A DNA stretch of 53,611 bases from NCBI GenBank assembly GCA_007130885.1, contig SLRQ01000011.1, forward strand, positions 1-53,611. The letters run 5' to 3'. The notes under the pieces are model-generated. The model did not search any database and was not told where the DNA came from. It was given only the letters and a program-made list of their open reading frames with translations. A program made the position numbers and the translations under genes. Of this stretch, positions 32,112 through 41,744 are shown in pieces (positions within the stretch are counted from its first letter, which is position 1; each line of letters starts with the position of its first letter). The DNA is from Deltaproteobacteria bacterium (GTDB taxonomy: Bacteria; Myxococcota; Myxococcia; SLRQ01).

Positions 32112-33328
32112 GCTCTATCCCGAAGGATCGCTTGCAGGTCGCTTTGTGCACAAGGGAGTACCCTCCGGAGGTATACGGTGGCGCCGGGGTTCACATAGAG
32201 CACCTGGCAAGAGCGCTGACTCAGCAGGTGGACGTATCGGTTCACTGCTTCGGTAAGGAGCGTGACGACTCTTTGGTCGGTGGGGCGTACCAGCCCTGGG
32301 AGGGCCTTTCCGGCAAGGGACCTCATCTTGCCGCCTTGCAAACGTTCTCGGTGGATCTCGCGATGGCGGCGGCAGTGGAGGGCGCCGACGTCGTTCATAC
32401 CCATACTTGGTACAGCAACCTCGCCGGACACCTCGCGAAGCTGATGTACGACGTGCCTCACGTGATGACGAGCCACAGCCTCGAGCCGCTTCGTCCCTGG
32501 AAGAAGGAGCAGCTCGGCGGCGGCTATCAGCTTTCGCTCTGGGCCGAACGGTTGGGTGCGGAGAACGCCGACGCTTTGGTGGCCGTATCCCGTGGCATGC
32601 GCGAGGACATCTTGTCCTGTTACCCGGCGGTTGATCCGGAAAAGGTGCATGTCATCTACAACGGGATAGACACGGAAGCCTACCGTCCGGTAACCGAAAG
32701 GAACGTGCTGGAGCGATACGGTATAGATCCGGACTTGCCCACCGTTTCATTCGTCGGCCGCATCACCCGTCAAAAAGGAGTCTCGCATCTATTGGATGCG
32801 GCCGAGCATTTCATGAAAGGCTCCCAGCTCGTTCTGTGCGCCGGAGCGCCGGACACCAAGGAGATCGGCGAGGAGGTGGCTTCTCTAGTTGCCGCCTTGC
32901 GGGAAAAGGGTGAACCAAGAATCATTTGGATACCGGAGATGCTGCCGCGAAAGGACATCGTTCAGATTCTGTCTCACTCGACGGTCTTCGTGTGTCCATC
33001 GATTTACGAGCCGTTCGGGCTGGTAAACGTGGAAGCGATGGCGTGCGCCACGCCTGTCGTGGCTTCGGCCGTCGGAGGCATACCAGAGATAGTCATCGAG
33101 GGGGAAACGGGGCATCTCGTGCCGTTCGAGCTCGGCGAAGATGTCTTCCGCTCTCCGGCAAGCCCGCCGGCTTTTGCTGGAGACATGGCCGAGCGCGTCA
33201 ATGCGCTTCTCTCCGACCCCGCCGCCGCCGGGAGAATGGGACGCGCATCCAGGGCCAGGGTGGAGCAGGAGTTCAGCTGGCCCCGCATAGCCGCACGAAC
33301 AGCCGAACTCTATCGCTCATTGATCTAA
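32108..33328 (+). CDS. glgM: GT4 glucosyltransferase of the GlgM/coryneform GlgA family
   Basis: ATG 32108 overlaps the glgC stop (ATGA) and follows GAGG. The 406-residue protein is a GT-B glycosyltransferase. It keeps [15 protein letters not shown] at the start, [15 protein letters not shown] and [20 protein letters not shown] in the middle. [10 protein letters not shown] and the catalytic [20 protein letters not shown] block follow. These stretches resemble, from memory, mycobacterial GlgM, which joins ADP-glucose and glucose-1-phosphate to maltose-1-phosphate. The same family also contains proteins annotated as glycogen synthase GlgA, so the acceptor (glycogen or glucose-1-phosphate) cannot be fixed from sequence alone. 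Confidence 0.85.
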   Translation: MSSIPKDRLQVALCTREYPPEVYGGAGVHIEHLARALTQQVDVSVHCFGKERDDSLVGGAYQPWEGLSGKGPHLAALQTFSVDLAMAAAVEGADVVHTHTWYSNLAGHLAKLMYDVPHVMTSHSLEPLRPWKKEQLGGGYQLSLWAERLGAENADALVAVSRGMREDILSCYPAVDPEKVHVIYNGIDTEAYRPVTERNVLERYGIDPDLPTVSFVGRITRQKGVSHLLDAAEHFMKGSQLVLCAGAPDTKEIGEEVASLVAALREKGEPRIIWIPEMLPRKDIVQILSHSTVFVCPSIYEPFGLVNVEAMACATPVVASAVGGIPEIVIEGETGHLVPFELGEDVFRSPASPPAFAGDMAERVNALLSDPAAAGRMGRASRARVEQEFSWPRIAARTAELYRSLI

Positions 33329-33446
33329 ACCGGAAATCACGACTCTGGATCGACGCCGCGCGGACGGGGCACACGCGTCTGCTTCGCCATTCGTAGGTTG
33401 CGCGGTGAAGAGCCGCTGCCGGGAAGCGGCCATGAGCGGTTTGGTG

Positions 33447-33482
33447 GGCGCCGCCGCCGACGCATTGGCGATTGGCGGCGCC
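33447..33482 (+). terminator. GC-rich inverted repeat after the glgC-glgM pair
   Basis: A perfect 9-bp inverted repeat GGCGCCGCC (33447-33455) / GGCGGCGCC (33474-33482) encloses an inner GCC/GGC pair, and ATTTA follows. A second stem (GCCGCT/AGCGGC) lies just upstream at about 33410-33430. The strong stem could end the glg transcript, though the T-run is poor, so Rho-dependent or bidirectional action is possible. Confidence 0.4.
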
Positions 33483-33562
33483 ATTTATGGAGGTTGCCTG
33501 TATCCGCGGCTTCTGCAAACATGGGCGCGCTCACCTAACCGTTTTTCGAGAGAAACCACGCC

Positions 33563-34849
33563 ATGCAAAGTTCACTGAATAGCTTCTTTGTGTTCGCAGC
33601 TTGTTTTTGCTTCTTTCTAGCCGCACCTTCCGCGGCCGCCGCCGGGGAAGCGGATGACGCCGCCGAAGACGCGGCCGTGTCCGGGCAGGAGACCGAGAAG
33701 GAACAAGGGTCCGCCGAGCCGCTCGTCGAGAGTCCCGATAGCAGCGGGGGAGGCGCGGGAGTGGCTGGAGCAGGTAGACCAGGGACACTCGGTTCCGTGG
33801 GAGGGTTCGAGCTGGGCCTTGGCGGTTATCTGCGATCGGTCTTTACCGTGATCGATCACGACGAGGCGGAGAGCGACTTCATCGGTCGCAACGACGGTTT
33901 CGGTATGGCCAGCGTTCGGTTCGGCGTTTCCGGCAGCCGAGATAGATCCGAGTTCGAGATCTCGCTCGATGGAACCGTTGCCGTAGCCGACACCGCCAAC
34001 ACTGCCAGGGGACAGGTAGCCGTCAGAGTGGCGGATGCGTGGGGAGGCTATGATATTGTACCAGGCGCGCTTGCTCTTCAGTTCGGCCAGCAGAAGCCTC
34101 CTTTCGATGCGGAAAGCCTCCTTTCGAATGCCGAGCTCCCCTTCATCGGGCGCTCCGTATGGAACCGGGGCGTCGTGGGCGTTGAAGGCTGGAACCTCGA
34201 AGGCCTAGGTGTCACTCGCGAGGTCGGCATTACCCTGGCCGGCGATACCGATGTCGGGCTCGACCCCTTGGCTTTTTCTTACTACGTCGCCGTGACCAAC
34301 GGCACGCCGGCGTCCGAGCTTTTGAACGAGAACCAATCGCTGGCGGGCTATGCGCGCCTCGAAGCGCACGTCGGCGATTTCGTCACACTCGGCGGTGCCG
34401 CCTACCGAAACATGCGTACTTACGGCGACATACCGGATCTCTTGGATGAGCTTCACATTGGATTCGCCGGTGACCTGGTAGTCCAGGAGGGAGGAGCATG
34501 GCTTCGCCTGGACTTCGTACAGCGGCAGGTGGACTACCCGGAAGTGGAGACCGAGCTGTCACGCATATCGAGAGGCTTTGGTGCTTCGGTGGGCTACAGG
34601 ACCCTCTTCGGTTTGGAGCCCGCGTACCGCATCGCCTACCTCGACCCCGCCGCCTCGTTCCCGGAGGCGAGCCCTGATCTCGCTGCCCAGCTCGAGGCAA
34701 GTGAGGTGCTGCATCACACGGTGGGGCTCTCATGGCTTCCTGACGACGAGCCGTTCGCGGTTCAGCTCAACTATACCCACTCACGCGAAAACCCAGCTCG
34801 CGCCGTTAGAAACGACAGGTTGGAGCTCCTTGGAAGGTTGGTGTTTTGA
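33563..34849 (+). CDS. Outer-membrane porin, phosphate-selective OprO/P-like
   Basis: The 428-residue protein has a signal peptide (hydrophobic 8-24, cut near AAAA-GE). A low-complexity Glu/Ser/Gly linker follows to about 72. A beta-barrel comes next, with alternating amphipathic strands such as FGVSGSRDRSEFEISLDG and LQFGQQKPPFDAESL, and the protein ends with the outer-membrane Phe (RLVF). The FGQ-KPPF segment is typical of OprO/OprP-like porins. The stop codon overlaps the start of the next gene (TGATG), so porin and lipoprotein are made together. Substrate is unknown; phosphate or phosphate esters are suggested by the family and the neighbour. Confidence 0.75.
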   Translation: MQSSLNSFFVFAACFCFFLAAPSAAAAGEADDAAEDAAVSGQETEKEQGSAEPLVESPDSSGGGAGVAGAGRPGTLGSVGGFELGLGGYLRSVFTVIDHDEAESDFIGRNDGFGMASVRFGVSGSRDRSEFEISLDGTVAVADTANTARGQVAVRVADAWGGYDIVPGALALQFGQQKPPFDAESLLSNAELPFIGRSVWNRGVVGVEGWNLEGLGVTREVGITLAGDTDVGLDPLAFSYYVAVTNGTPASELLNENQSLAGYARLEAHVGDFVTLGGAAYRNMRTYGDIPDLLDELHIGFAGDLVVQEGGAWLRLDFVQRQVDYPEVETELSRISRGFGASVGYRTLFGLEPAYRIAYLDPAASFPEASPDLAAQLEASEVLHHTVGLSWLPDDEPFAVQLNYTHSRENPARAVRNDRLELLGRLVF

Positions 34850-37800
34850 TGTCTGCCGTGGATAACGGTCGAGGGATACCAAGACGCGTGCTTCGGGTCG
34901 CCGGCCTCTCGAAGAGAGTGGGTGTGCTGGCCTTGGCGACAATCAGCGTCGCCGCGTCGTTCACGTTCTTCTCGGTGAGCGGGTGCTTGGAGCAAGGGCC
35001 GAAGGCGCGCGCGAAGCAGATAACCAGCCGCACGGAGCTAATCGGCGGCTCGGGGGCGCTCGGCGAGGTGGGAGATTTTCTGCTCGAGAACGATAAGGTT
35101 CGCGTGGTCATACAGGGTCCCGGTTTCTCTCGTGGCTTCGGTGTGTATGGCGGCGCGCTGATAGATGCGGATCTGCAGCGCCCTCTCCCTCCGGGAGGTC
35201 AGCTAGGAAGGAGCGGCCGGGCCCAGTTCGGTGAGCTGTTCCCGATCTTTTTCTTGCAGGCGCTTGTGCCGGACAGAGTCCACGTGCTGTCGGACGGCAG
35301 CGACGGAGGTCCCGCCCGTGTTCGCACTAGAGGTACGGGAGGCGACTTCCTCACCATGACGAAGACTCTGAACCAGGTGGTACTCAACTCTCATGACATA
35401 TCGGATTTCGATCTGACGCCGGACAGCTTGGATGGCGACCCGCAAGTCGAGTACGAAACGATCTACGAGCTGAGGCCCGGCGACAGGTTTCTCACCATTC
35501 GAACGAAGGTTCGAAACATTTCACAAGAAGCCCTTCGGATACCGTCGTCGGCCGCGAGCAGCCTTCTTGGGGCCTTGTTCGACGATATGGGAGAGCTCGA
35601 GATCCCGATGGGAGCGGTGCTTCTTTTCGGGGAAGGGAACAAGGTGTTCACGCCCGGCGCGGGGTTCGACATGAGGTTCAGCTTGCAAGACGCGTACGGG
35701 GTCGATCTGCCTTTCCCCGCGATCCCCGGGATTCTCACCAGGTACCTGGCGACAGCCAGCGACAACGGCGTCTCGTACGCATTCTTTACGGCTCCGGACA
35801 ACGAGCTGAAGAACTTCGCGGCAAACAGGCTAGATGAGGAAGGCAACAACCTCTACGAGCAAGTTTACGGCGTGGGCGTTGAGGACGACAGCATGCTCGT
35901 GCCGTTCTTGGCTTCCGCGTTCACTGGCGTTTTCCAGACGCAGGCGCCGACTACTTTGGAGCTTGGCGGTTCCTTCGAGTTCACGAGTTACTTCTCTATA
36001 GGCGATGGAGGGGTGGCCAGCGCCGTGGAGCCTTTCTACGAGCTGCGGGGTAAGCAGCTCGGAAGAGTGAGAGGGAGAGTGTTCGATGAGTCGTCGCTCG
36101 AGCCGGCCGCCAAGGCCTCGGTGGTCTTTCTGGACGAGGAAGGTGATCCAGTTAGTCAAACGTTCACCGATGACAGCGGCAGATTCAGGGCCCGTCTTCC
36201 CGCGGGTGATTACAGCGTTGTGGTTGAAGATGATCCGACCGTTAGCGAGCCGATGCCGCTGACCGTCGTGGCGGATGAAACTCGATCCGTCGATTTGGCC
36301 CAGCCGAGCCCGGCCAGGATCGCGGTCACCGTCCTCGACGAGCTGGGACGCAGGCTCCCCGCCAGGCTCACCGTGGTGGCGGAGATCGAGGCGGACCGTG
36401 TGGATGAAGATACACGTTCCTGGCTCTTCGATCTGAAGGTTGGTCAGCGATGGCGGGCCAGCAGCAGAAAGCCCGAGGCCGGTCGAGATCTCGTGCGATA
36501 TGTCGAGGGGGAGGGCTACACGACAAATGGAACCGGCGTCGTGGATGTGCGCCCCGGCGGTCCGTACACGTTATATGTCTCCCGGGGAATGGAGTACGAC
36601 CTCGAAGAGATCGACCTGGGCAAGGTCGAGGCCGGCCGGGCATATACGCATGAGGTCGTTTTGCGGAAAACGGTCGATACAAGCGGTTACATAGCCGCCG
36701 ATTTTCACGTGCATGCTTCCCCCTCGCTGGACTCGGACCTGGATCTCGTCGCGCGGGTCGTCTCCGCGGCGGGCGAGGGCATCGAGTTTCTGGCGTCCGG
36801 CGACCACAACATACTCACCGACCTTTCGCCGTATCTTTACGAGTCCGGCCTGGAACGGTGGCTACGAACAACGGTGGGGGTGGAGCTGACCACGCTGGAG
36901 GGCGGTCACTTCAACGCCTATCCTCTCTCATATGATGCCGGTCACGTAGTGAGAGGCTCGCCGGAGTGGGCCCTTCGGCCGCCGCAGGACATTTTCGATG
37001 ATTTGCGCGCGCTCGGCGCTCATGATCCGGAGGATACGCTCGTCGTCGTAGCCCATCCCAGGGACTCCGTACTCGGCTACTTCGCGCAGCACAACCTCGA
37101 CCCACTGACAGCCCGTCATCCCGATACGGAGCCGGACATAATGTCGCCGAGTGGGTCCGCTTTCTTTTACGAGGACGGAGTGTCCACATTCTCCTGGGAC
37201 TTCAACGCCATCGAGATCTTCAACGGCAAGCGTATGGATCAGCTTCGCACGATTCGCATGCCGGAGGACATTTCGGAGTACGACGTCGACCCCGACATAA
37301 TCGACGAGTTGCCCGAGCCCGGCACGATTCTATGCAATAACGATAGGGTGGCTTGGGCCGGAGTGCTCGATGATTGGTTCAACTTCTTCAACCTTGGCCA
37401 CCGTTACGCCGGGATAGGCAACTCCGACAGCCACGATGATGTCGAAGGGAGCATCGGTGCTCCTCGTTCCTATGTCTGGGTCGATCAGAATGATCCCTTC
37501 CGAGTCACTGACTCGGACGTAGTTCAAGGGATCTTGAACAATAGGGTCATAGTCAGCAACGGGCCATTCGTTGAGCTGTTCGTGGACGGAGCGCCCGTTG
37601 GTTCGGATGTGGTAAGCGAAAGCGGCGAGGTCGATGTCAAGATCCGCGTGCAAGTTCCAAACTTCGTCGATGTCACTACCGTGACGCTCTACGGAAACGG
37701 GGAGCCGATCCATATCCTCGACGCGGTCGAGTTCGACGACGGTCTGTTCGAATGGGAGACATCTTTGGCACTCGACAGGGACACTTGGTTCATTGCCGAG

Positions 37801-38184
37801 GCCACCGGCGAGAAGAACCTGTTCCCCATCGTGCCCCCCATCGAAGTACCGCCGGTGGAGCTTGGAGACGCCTTCGAGGTCATTGCGGAGCCCCTCGGTT
37901 TCGGAGGAGGAGTCCTAGGAAACCTGATACCGGATCGCACCGGCCTCGTTACTCCTTTCGCTATCACCAACCCGGTCTGGGTGGATGTAGGCGGCGATGG
38001 CTTCGAGCCGCCGGGTGTCGTCGCTCGAAGGTGCGAGGGCTTCGGCGTGGTGGAGATGGGCTCGGAGGAATCCGAAACGGCGGCGGTGAAGGCGGATGAC
38101 AGCCTCATACCCTCGCTCTGGCTGCCCCGGGTAAGAGGTGACCTGGACGATTTCAGGGTGCTGTTCGACTTCTTCAACGACTAA
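34849..38184 (+). CDS. PHP/CehA-type metallohydrolase lipoprotein
   Basis: The ATG overlaps the porin stop. The 1,111-residue protein has a basic start, a hydrophobic helix (about 26-44) and a lipobox VSGC, so it is anchored in the outer membrane. The N-terminal half is beta-rich and unrecognised. A carboxypeptidase-regulatory-like Ig domain is at about 405-480 (GRVRGRVFDES...DDSGRFRARLPAGDYSV). From about 612 a PHP metallohydrolase domain of the CehA/McbA type begins. Its motifs are H620-V-H622 in ADFHVHAS, D652-H653 in ASGDHN, VVVAHPRD, IEIFNGKR and GNSDSHDD near 858. CehA-like enzymes cleave phosphoester-type or ester bonds with divalent metals. The true substrate is unknown; the linked porin and symporter suggest nutrient scavenging. 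Confidence 0.82.
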   Translation: MSAVDNGRGIPRRVLRVAGLSKRVGVLALATISVAASFTFFSVSGCLEQGPKARAKQITSRTELIGGSGALGEVGDFLLENDKVRVVIQGPGFSRGFGVYGGALIDADLQRPLPPGGQLGRSGRAQFGELFPIFFLQALVPDRVHVLSDGSDGGPARVRTRGTGGDFLTMTKTLNQVVLNSHDISDFDLTPDSLDGDPQVEYETIYELRPGDRFLTIRTKVRNISQEALRIPSSAASSLLGALFDDMGELEIPMGAVLLFGEGNKVFTPGAGFDMRFSLQDAYGVDLPFPAIPGILTRYLATASDNGVSYAFFTAPDNELKNFAANRLDEEGNNLYEQVYGVGVEDDSMLVPFLASAFTGVFQTQAPTTLELGGSFEFTSYFSIGDGGVASAVEPFYELRGKQLGRVRGRVFDESSLEPAAKASVVFLDEEGDPVSQTFTDDSGRFRARLPAGDYSVVVEDDPTVSEPMPLTVVADETRSVDLAQPSPARIAVTVLDELGRRLPARLTVVAEIEADRVDEDTRSWLFDLKVGQRWRASSRKPEAGRDLVRYVEGEGYTTNGTGVVDVRPGGPYTLYVSRGMEYDLEEIDLGKVEAGRAYTHEVVLRKTVDTSGYIAADFHVHASPSLDSDLDLVARVVSAAGEGIEFLASGDHNILTDLSPYLYESGLERWLRTTVGVELTTLEGGHFNAYPLSYDAGHVVRGSPEWALRPPQDIFDDLRALGAHDPEDTLVVVAHPRDSVLGYFAQHNLDPLTARHPDTEPDIMSPSGSAFFYEDGVSTFSWDFNAIEIFNGKRMDQLRTIRMPEDISEYDVDPDIIDELPEPGTILCNNDRVAWAGVLDDWFNFFNLGHRYAGIGNSDSHDDVEGSIGAPRSYVWVDQNDPFRVTDSDVVQGILNNRVIVSNGPFVELFVDGAPVGSDVVSESGEVDVKIRVQVPNFVDVTTVTLYGNGEPIHILDAVEFDDGLFEWETSLALDRDTWFIAEATGEKNLFPIVPPIEVPPVELGDAFEVIAEPLGFGGGVLGNLIPDRTGLVTPFAITNPVWVDVGGDGFEPPGVVARRCEGFGVVEMGSEESETAAVKADDSLIPSLWLPRVRGDLDDFRVLFDFFND

Positions 38185-38358
38185 TTGGTTCCGCGCGCAT
38201 TGCGCCACATCCGAGGCAAACGAAAGAAGCCCATCGGGTCCGGTTCGTAAGGGTATTACGTGCGGGAATCGCCGCGGATGACGCACGGCGCAAATCAGGC
38301 TAGCCTACCCGGCGGCTCGTTCCGAGTAGTCCTCCCCAACTTGCTTTGGATTGTGTAA

Positions 38359-40545
38359 ATGGACGCTTTCATCTACTCGTATGTCGTCGGTGGCGCGATC
38401 TTTTTCATCGGAATGGTCTACGCCATCAAGCAAGGGTACGTCGGTCTCCGAGGAAGGGGGCTCCGCAACCTCTTGATAAGCCTTGGAGTGATGGGGTTCT
38501 ACTTCGTCCTTCAGGGCTACCTGCAGTACGCGCCCATGGAGGTGGCGGAGCCGGCCGCGTATACGGGCGAAGCCGACGAGGTGTTGGACGAAGACCGGCG
38601 AATTCGGGGCACCCGTCTGGATTACGCCATAGTCATTTTGTACTTCGCTTTGATACTCGGAATCGGCACATGGTTCAGCCGCCGCAACAAGACCACCAAG
38701 GACTTCTTTTTCGGCGGCCAGCGGTTTGCCTGGTGGCTGATCGCGTTCAGCTTGATCGCCACCACCGTGGGCTCCTACAGCTTCGTCAAGTACAGCGAGA
38801 TCGGCTACTCATACGGAATCGGTTCCACACAAGCTTACTGGAACGACTGGCTCTGGTTCCCGCTTCTGGCTTTCGGATGGCTGCCCATCCTCTACTTCTC
38901 CAGGATCGTCTCGATACCGGAGTATTTCGGTCGAAGGTTCGACTCCCGAGTGCGTTTCTGGGCGACGCTTTATCTGCTCCTGTACCTCATCGGTTACGTC
39001 GGCGTGAATCTGTTCACGATGGGGACGGTGCTGAATATTCTTGTCGGTCTCCCCATATGGCTAGCCGCCATGATGGTCGCGATGGTCTCGGCGACGTATG
39101 TCACCATGGGCGGGCAGAGCAGCGTCATAATGACCGACCTGCTTCAGGGAGTCATTCTGCTCACGGTGGGGGTGCTCGTCTTCACTCTGGGGGCGGCTTA
39201 CCTCGGCGGGTTCGATCTGCTTTGGACGAACCTCCCGCGTGATGCGCGCCTTGCCTTTCCGAACTTCAACGAGTGCAGTGATTTCCCCGCCATAGGCATA
39301 TTTTGGCAGGACGCCTTCGCCAACACCGCCATGTTCTACTTTTTGAACCAGGGCATCATAATGCGGTTCATGGCGGCGAAGTCCTTGGACGAGAGCCGCA
39401 AGGCGGCGACCGCGATGATGGTCGGTCTGATGTTCATCGGCGCGCTGGTGGTTGCCTCCGGAGGGCTGGTTGCCAGGGCCTTCACGAACGCGGGCGTGCT
39501 CCCGGAGGTCGAGGCCCGCGAAGCCTTCTTCATCGCGGCCGAGCTGCTCAGCCATCCAGGTGTTTTCGGACTCATACTCGCGGCCATGACGGCGGCACTC
39601 ATGTCCACCGTCGACACTTTGCTGACGGCGGTCTCGGCTGTGACCGTCAACGATGTATACAAACCCTACGTGAAGCCGGACGCCACCGACCGCCAGCTAC
39701 TGAAGGCGGCTCGCATCACCGCCCTCTGCGTCGCCATTCTCGGCATTTTGATGGTGCCGGTGTTCATGCAGTTCAGGACAATCTACGCTGCTCACGCCGC
39801 GTTTACAGCCGCGGTCACGCCGCCGATGGTCGTGGCGTTGATGCTCTCCGTGTTTTGGCGGCGCTTCACCAGGGTTGCCGCTCTTTGGACACTCATAGGC
39901 GGGCTGTTTGCGGTCCTCTTCTCGATGTTTGCTCCGGAGGTCATAAACCCGTTCGCCCACGGGGTGGACATGGGCGAGCGCGGAGACGGGATCATGGGGG
40001 GCATGCAGCAGCAGCAGTTCATGCGGGCCTGCTATGGGGCGTTCGTCAGCACTGTCATAGGGGTGTTCGTGACGTTGCTGACCAAGGCGGAGCCCCTGGA
40101 GAAGCAAAAGGGGCTGGTATGGGGCACGATCCCGGATGCTTTGCGACACTACAAGGGTTCGCCGGGCAGAGAGGCGCCCGTTACGAAGGCGGAAGCCATG
40201 CCTAGGAGCCTAGGTGACGAGCCGGAACCCGTCGGTCAGCATAAGATTGCCTCCGTGAAGGTATCCGCGGGCCTCGCGAAGAGCCTTTTCGCGCGCGAGG
40301 ACGACCTGGTTTACGTGACGGACAAGCGGGGCTGGACGGGAGGCCTATTCTCGGCTCATGCCGTAATCGGAGAGATACTCGAGGGAGATGAGCCCGAGGT
40401 TTGGATGGGCGAGCAGACCGAAAAGCTGGTCATCACCAAGGGAAGAAAAGGAAAGCCCGTGCGGGTTGAGCGCCTTTATGCCTCCGATCCGCCGGCGGAG
40501 GCTCCGAAAGAAGAGGAGAAACGGGTGGAAGGCTCGGCGGCGTGA
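38359..40545 (+). CDS. Sodium/solute symporter with extra N- and C-terminal parts
   Basis: This 728-residue transporter is of the SSS family. The core begins near residue 90 with LDYAIVILYFALILGIGTWF and the DFFFGGQ segment. The Na-binding regions SLIATTVGSYSF and TAALMSTVDTLLTAVSA follow, and NQGIIMRFMAAKSLDESR is a family hallmark. Two additional helices precede the core. A cytoplasmic C-terminal domain of about 120 residues (KIASVKVSAGLAKSLFAREDD onward) follows the last helix and ends in a Glu/Lys tail. The substrate is not evident. It may import the product of the upstream hydrolase, but this is inference from gene order over a 174-base gap. Confidence 0.88.
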   Translation: MDAFIYSYVVGGAIFFIGMVYAIKQGYVGLRGRGLRNLLISLGVMGFYFVLQGYLQYAPMEVAEPAAYTGEADEVLDEDRRIRGTRLDYAIVILYFALILGIGTWFSRRNKTTKDFFFGGQRFAWWLIAFSLIATTVGSYSFVKYSEIGYSYGIGSTQAYWNDWLWFPLLAFGWLPILYFSRIVSIPEYFGRRFDSRVRFWATLYLLLYLIGYVGVNLFTMGTVLNILVGLPIWLAAMMVAMVSATYVTMGGQSSVIMTDLLQGVILLTVGVLVFTLGAAYLGGFDLLWTNLPRDARLAFPNFNECSDFPAIGIFWQDAFANTAMFYFLNQGIIMRFMAAKSLDESRKAATAMMVGLMFIGALVVASGGLVARAFTNAGVLPEVEAREAFFIAAELLSHPGVFGLILAAMTAALMSTVDTLLTAVSAVTVNDVYKPYVKPDATDRQLLKAARITALCVAILGILMVPVFMQFRTIYAAHAAFTAAVTPPMVVALMLSVFWRRFTRVAALWTLIGGLFAVLFSMFAPEVINPFAHGVDMGERGDGIMGGMQQQQFMRACYGAFVSTVIGVFVTLLTKAEPLEKQKGLVWGTIPDALRHYKGSPGREAPVTKAEAMPRSLGDEPEPVGQHKIASVKVSAGLAKSLFAREDDLVYVTDKRGWTGGLFSAHAVIGEILEGDEPEVWMGEQTEKLVITKGRKGKPVRVERLYASDPPAEAPKEEEKRVEGSAA

Positions 40546-40646
40546 CCATTCGGTGCTCGATGTTTCGTATGCCTCCTGTTCATTCATGCTTTTTCCGCGC
40601 ATAATCCACCCGGCACGATCTTCCCTTATTCTCACGGAGGGCAGTG

Positions 40647-41657
40647 ATGGGTCCAAGCATCGACCGCGCCCGCGCAACGGCTAACGATACGCGCTACAGG
40701 CCGGGTCAAAAAAAGGGGCACTACGAGAGCTTTTTCCAGCGTGCGAACCATCCTTCCAGGCCGCTCGCCTTCTGGGTTCGCTATACGTTGTTCAGCCCGG
40801 AAGGCAGGCCCGGGGACGCTATCGGCGAGCTGTGGGCAATCTACTTCGATGGAGAGACCGGCCGTCACGCGGTGGCCAAGGTGGAGCAGCCATACTCGTC
40901 CTGCCGGTTCAGTCGCTCGGGGCTCGATGTGAAGGTGGGAGACGCTGCCTTGCGGCCCGGCGAGATGCGTGGGGAAGCCGCTTCCGGAGAGCATTCCCTG
41001 GCCTGGGATTTGAGCTGGACAGGTAAGGAACCTCCGCTTTTTCTCCTGCCTATGTATTTGTACGACGCCCCTTTTCCCAAGGCGAAGGCGCTTGTCCCCG
41101 AGCCCATGGCAAAGTGGAACGGTAAGCTCGTGGTGGATGGGCGGGAGATCGACATTGACGGCTGGGTAGGGAGCCAGAACCACAACTGGGGCAGCAAGCA
41201 CACGGATCATTACGCCTGGGGACAGGTGGCGGGATTCGACGAGGCGCCCGAGAGCTTCCTCGAGGTTGCTACCGCGCAGATAAAGATTGGGCCTTTGTGG
41301 ACCCCGCCGCTTGCGCCGGTGGTCCTACGTCACGAGGGCGCCGAGTATGCCATGAACGGCCTCCTCCAATCGGCGTGGAAGGGGCACTTCGAGTACTTTA
41401 CCTGGCAGTTCTCGGGTGCCGGCCCCGATGTGAGGCTGCGCGGCCGCATCTTCGGCAGGCGCGACAACTTCGTCGGTCTTCGGTACTGGAACCCGCCGGG
41501 TGGGCACAAGTGGTGCCTCAACAGCAAGATAGCCGCCTGCGAGGTGACGCTGCATTGGAAGAGCGGTCGTTCCCCGGTCACCTTGAGAAGCGCGAACAGG
41601 GCTGCGTTCGAGATTCTCACCGAGGACGACCGTCATGGGATAGAGATTCGCGCATAA
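40647..41657 (+). CDS. CrtC/tocopherol-cyclase-like beta-barrel protein
   Basis: ATG 40647 follows GGAGG with 6-base spacing. The 336-residue protein has no signal peptide. The segment GSQNHNWGSKHTDHYAWGQV (about 174-193) matches the HNWG motif shared by carotenoid 1,2-hydratase (CrtC), tocopherol cyclase and AttH-type lipocalin pairs. Trp/Tyr-rich strands continue through WNPPGGHKWCLNSKIAACEV. These families bind hydrophobic isoprenoids or lipids. No carotenoid genes are nearby, so the function is left open. Confidence 0.6.
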   Translation: MGPSIDRARATANDTRYRPGQKKGHYESFFQRANHPSRPLAFWVRYTLFSPEGRPGDAIGELWAIYFDGETGRHAVAKVEQPYSSCRFSRSGLDVKVGDAALRPGEMRGEAASGEHSLAWDLSWTGKEPPLFLLPMYLYDAPFPKAKALVPEPMAKWNGKLVVDGREIDIDGWVGSQNHNWGSKHTDHYAWGQVAGFDEAPESFLEVATAQIKIGPLWTPPLAPVVLRHEGAEYAMNGLLQSAWKGHFEYFTWQFSGAGPDVRLRGRIFGRRDNFVGLRYWNPPGGHKWCLNSKIAACEVTLHWKSGRSPVTLRSANRAAFEILTEDDRHGIEIRA

Positions 41658-41744
41658 TTTTTTACGGCTTCTGTGGCCGGTTGTTGCTAAAATAAACAAT
41701 TCAACTCAGATGCATACACACATGTTCGCCGAGGCATTGCCATC

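Noticed and set aside
38346..39242. 298-codon frame beside the start of the symporter
   Set aside because: It is the +2 shadow of the symporter gene; its translation is Arg/His-rich low-complexity and contains no helices.
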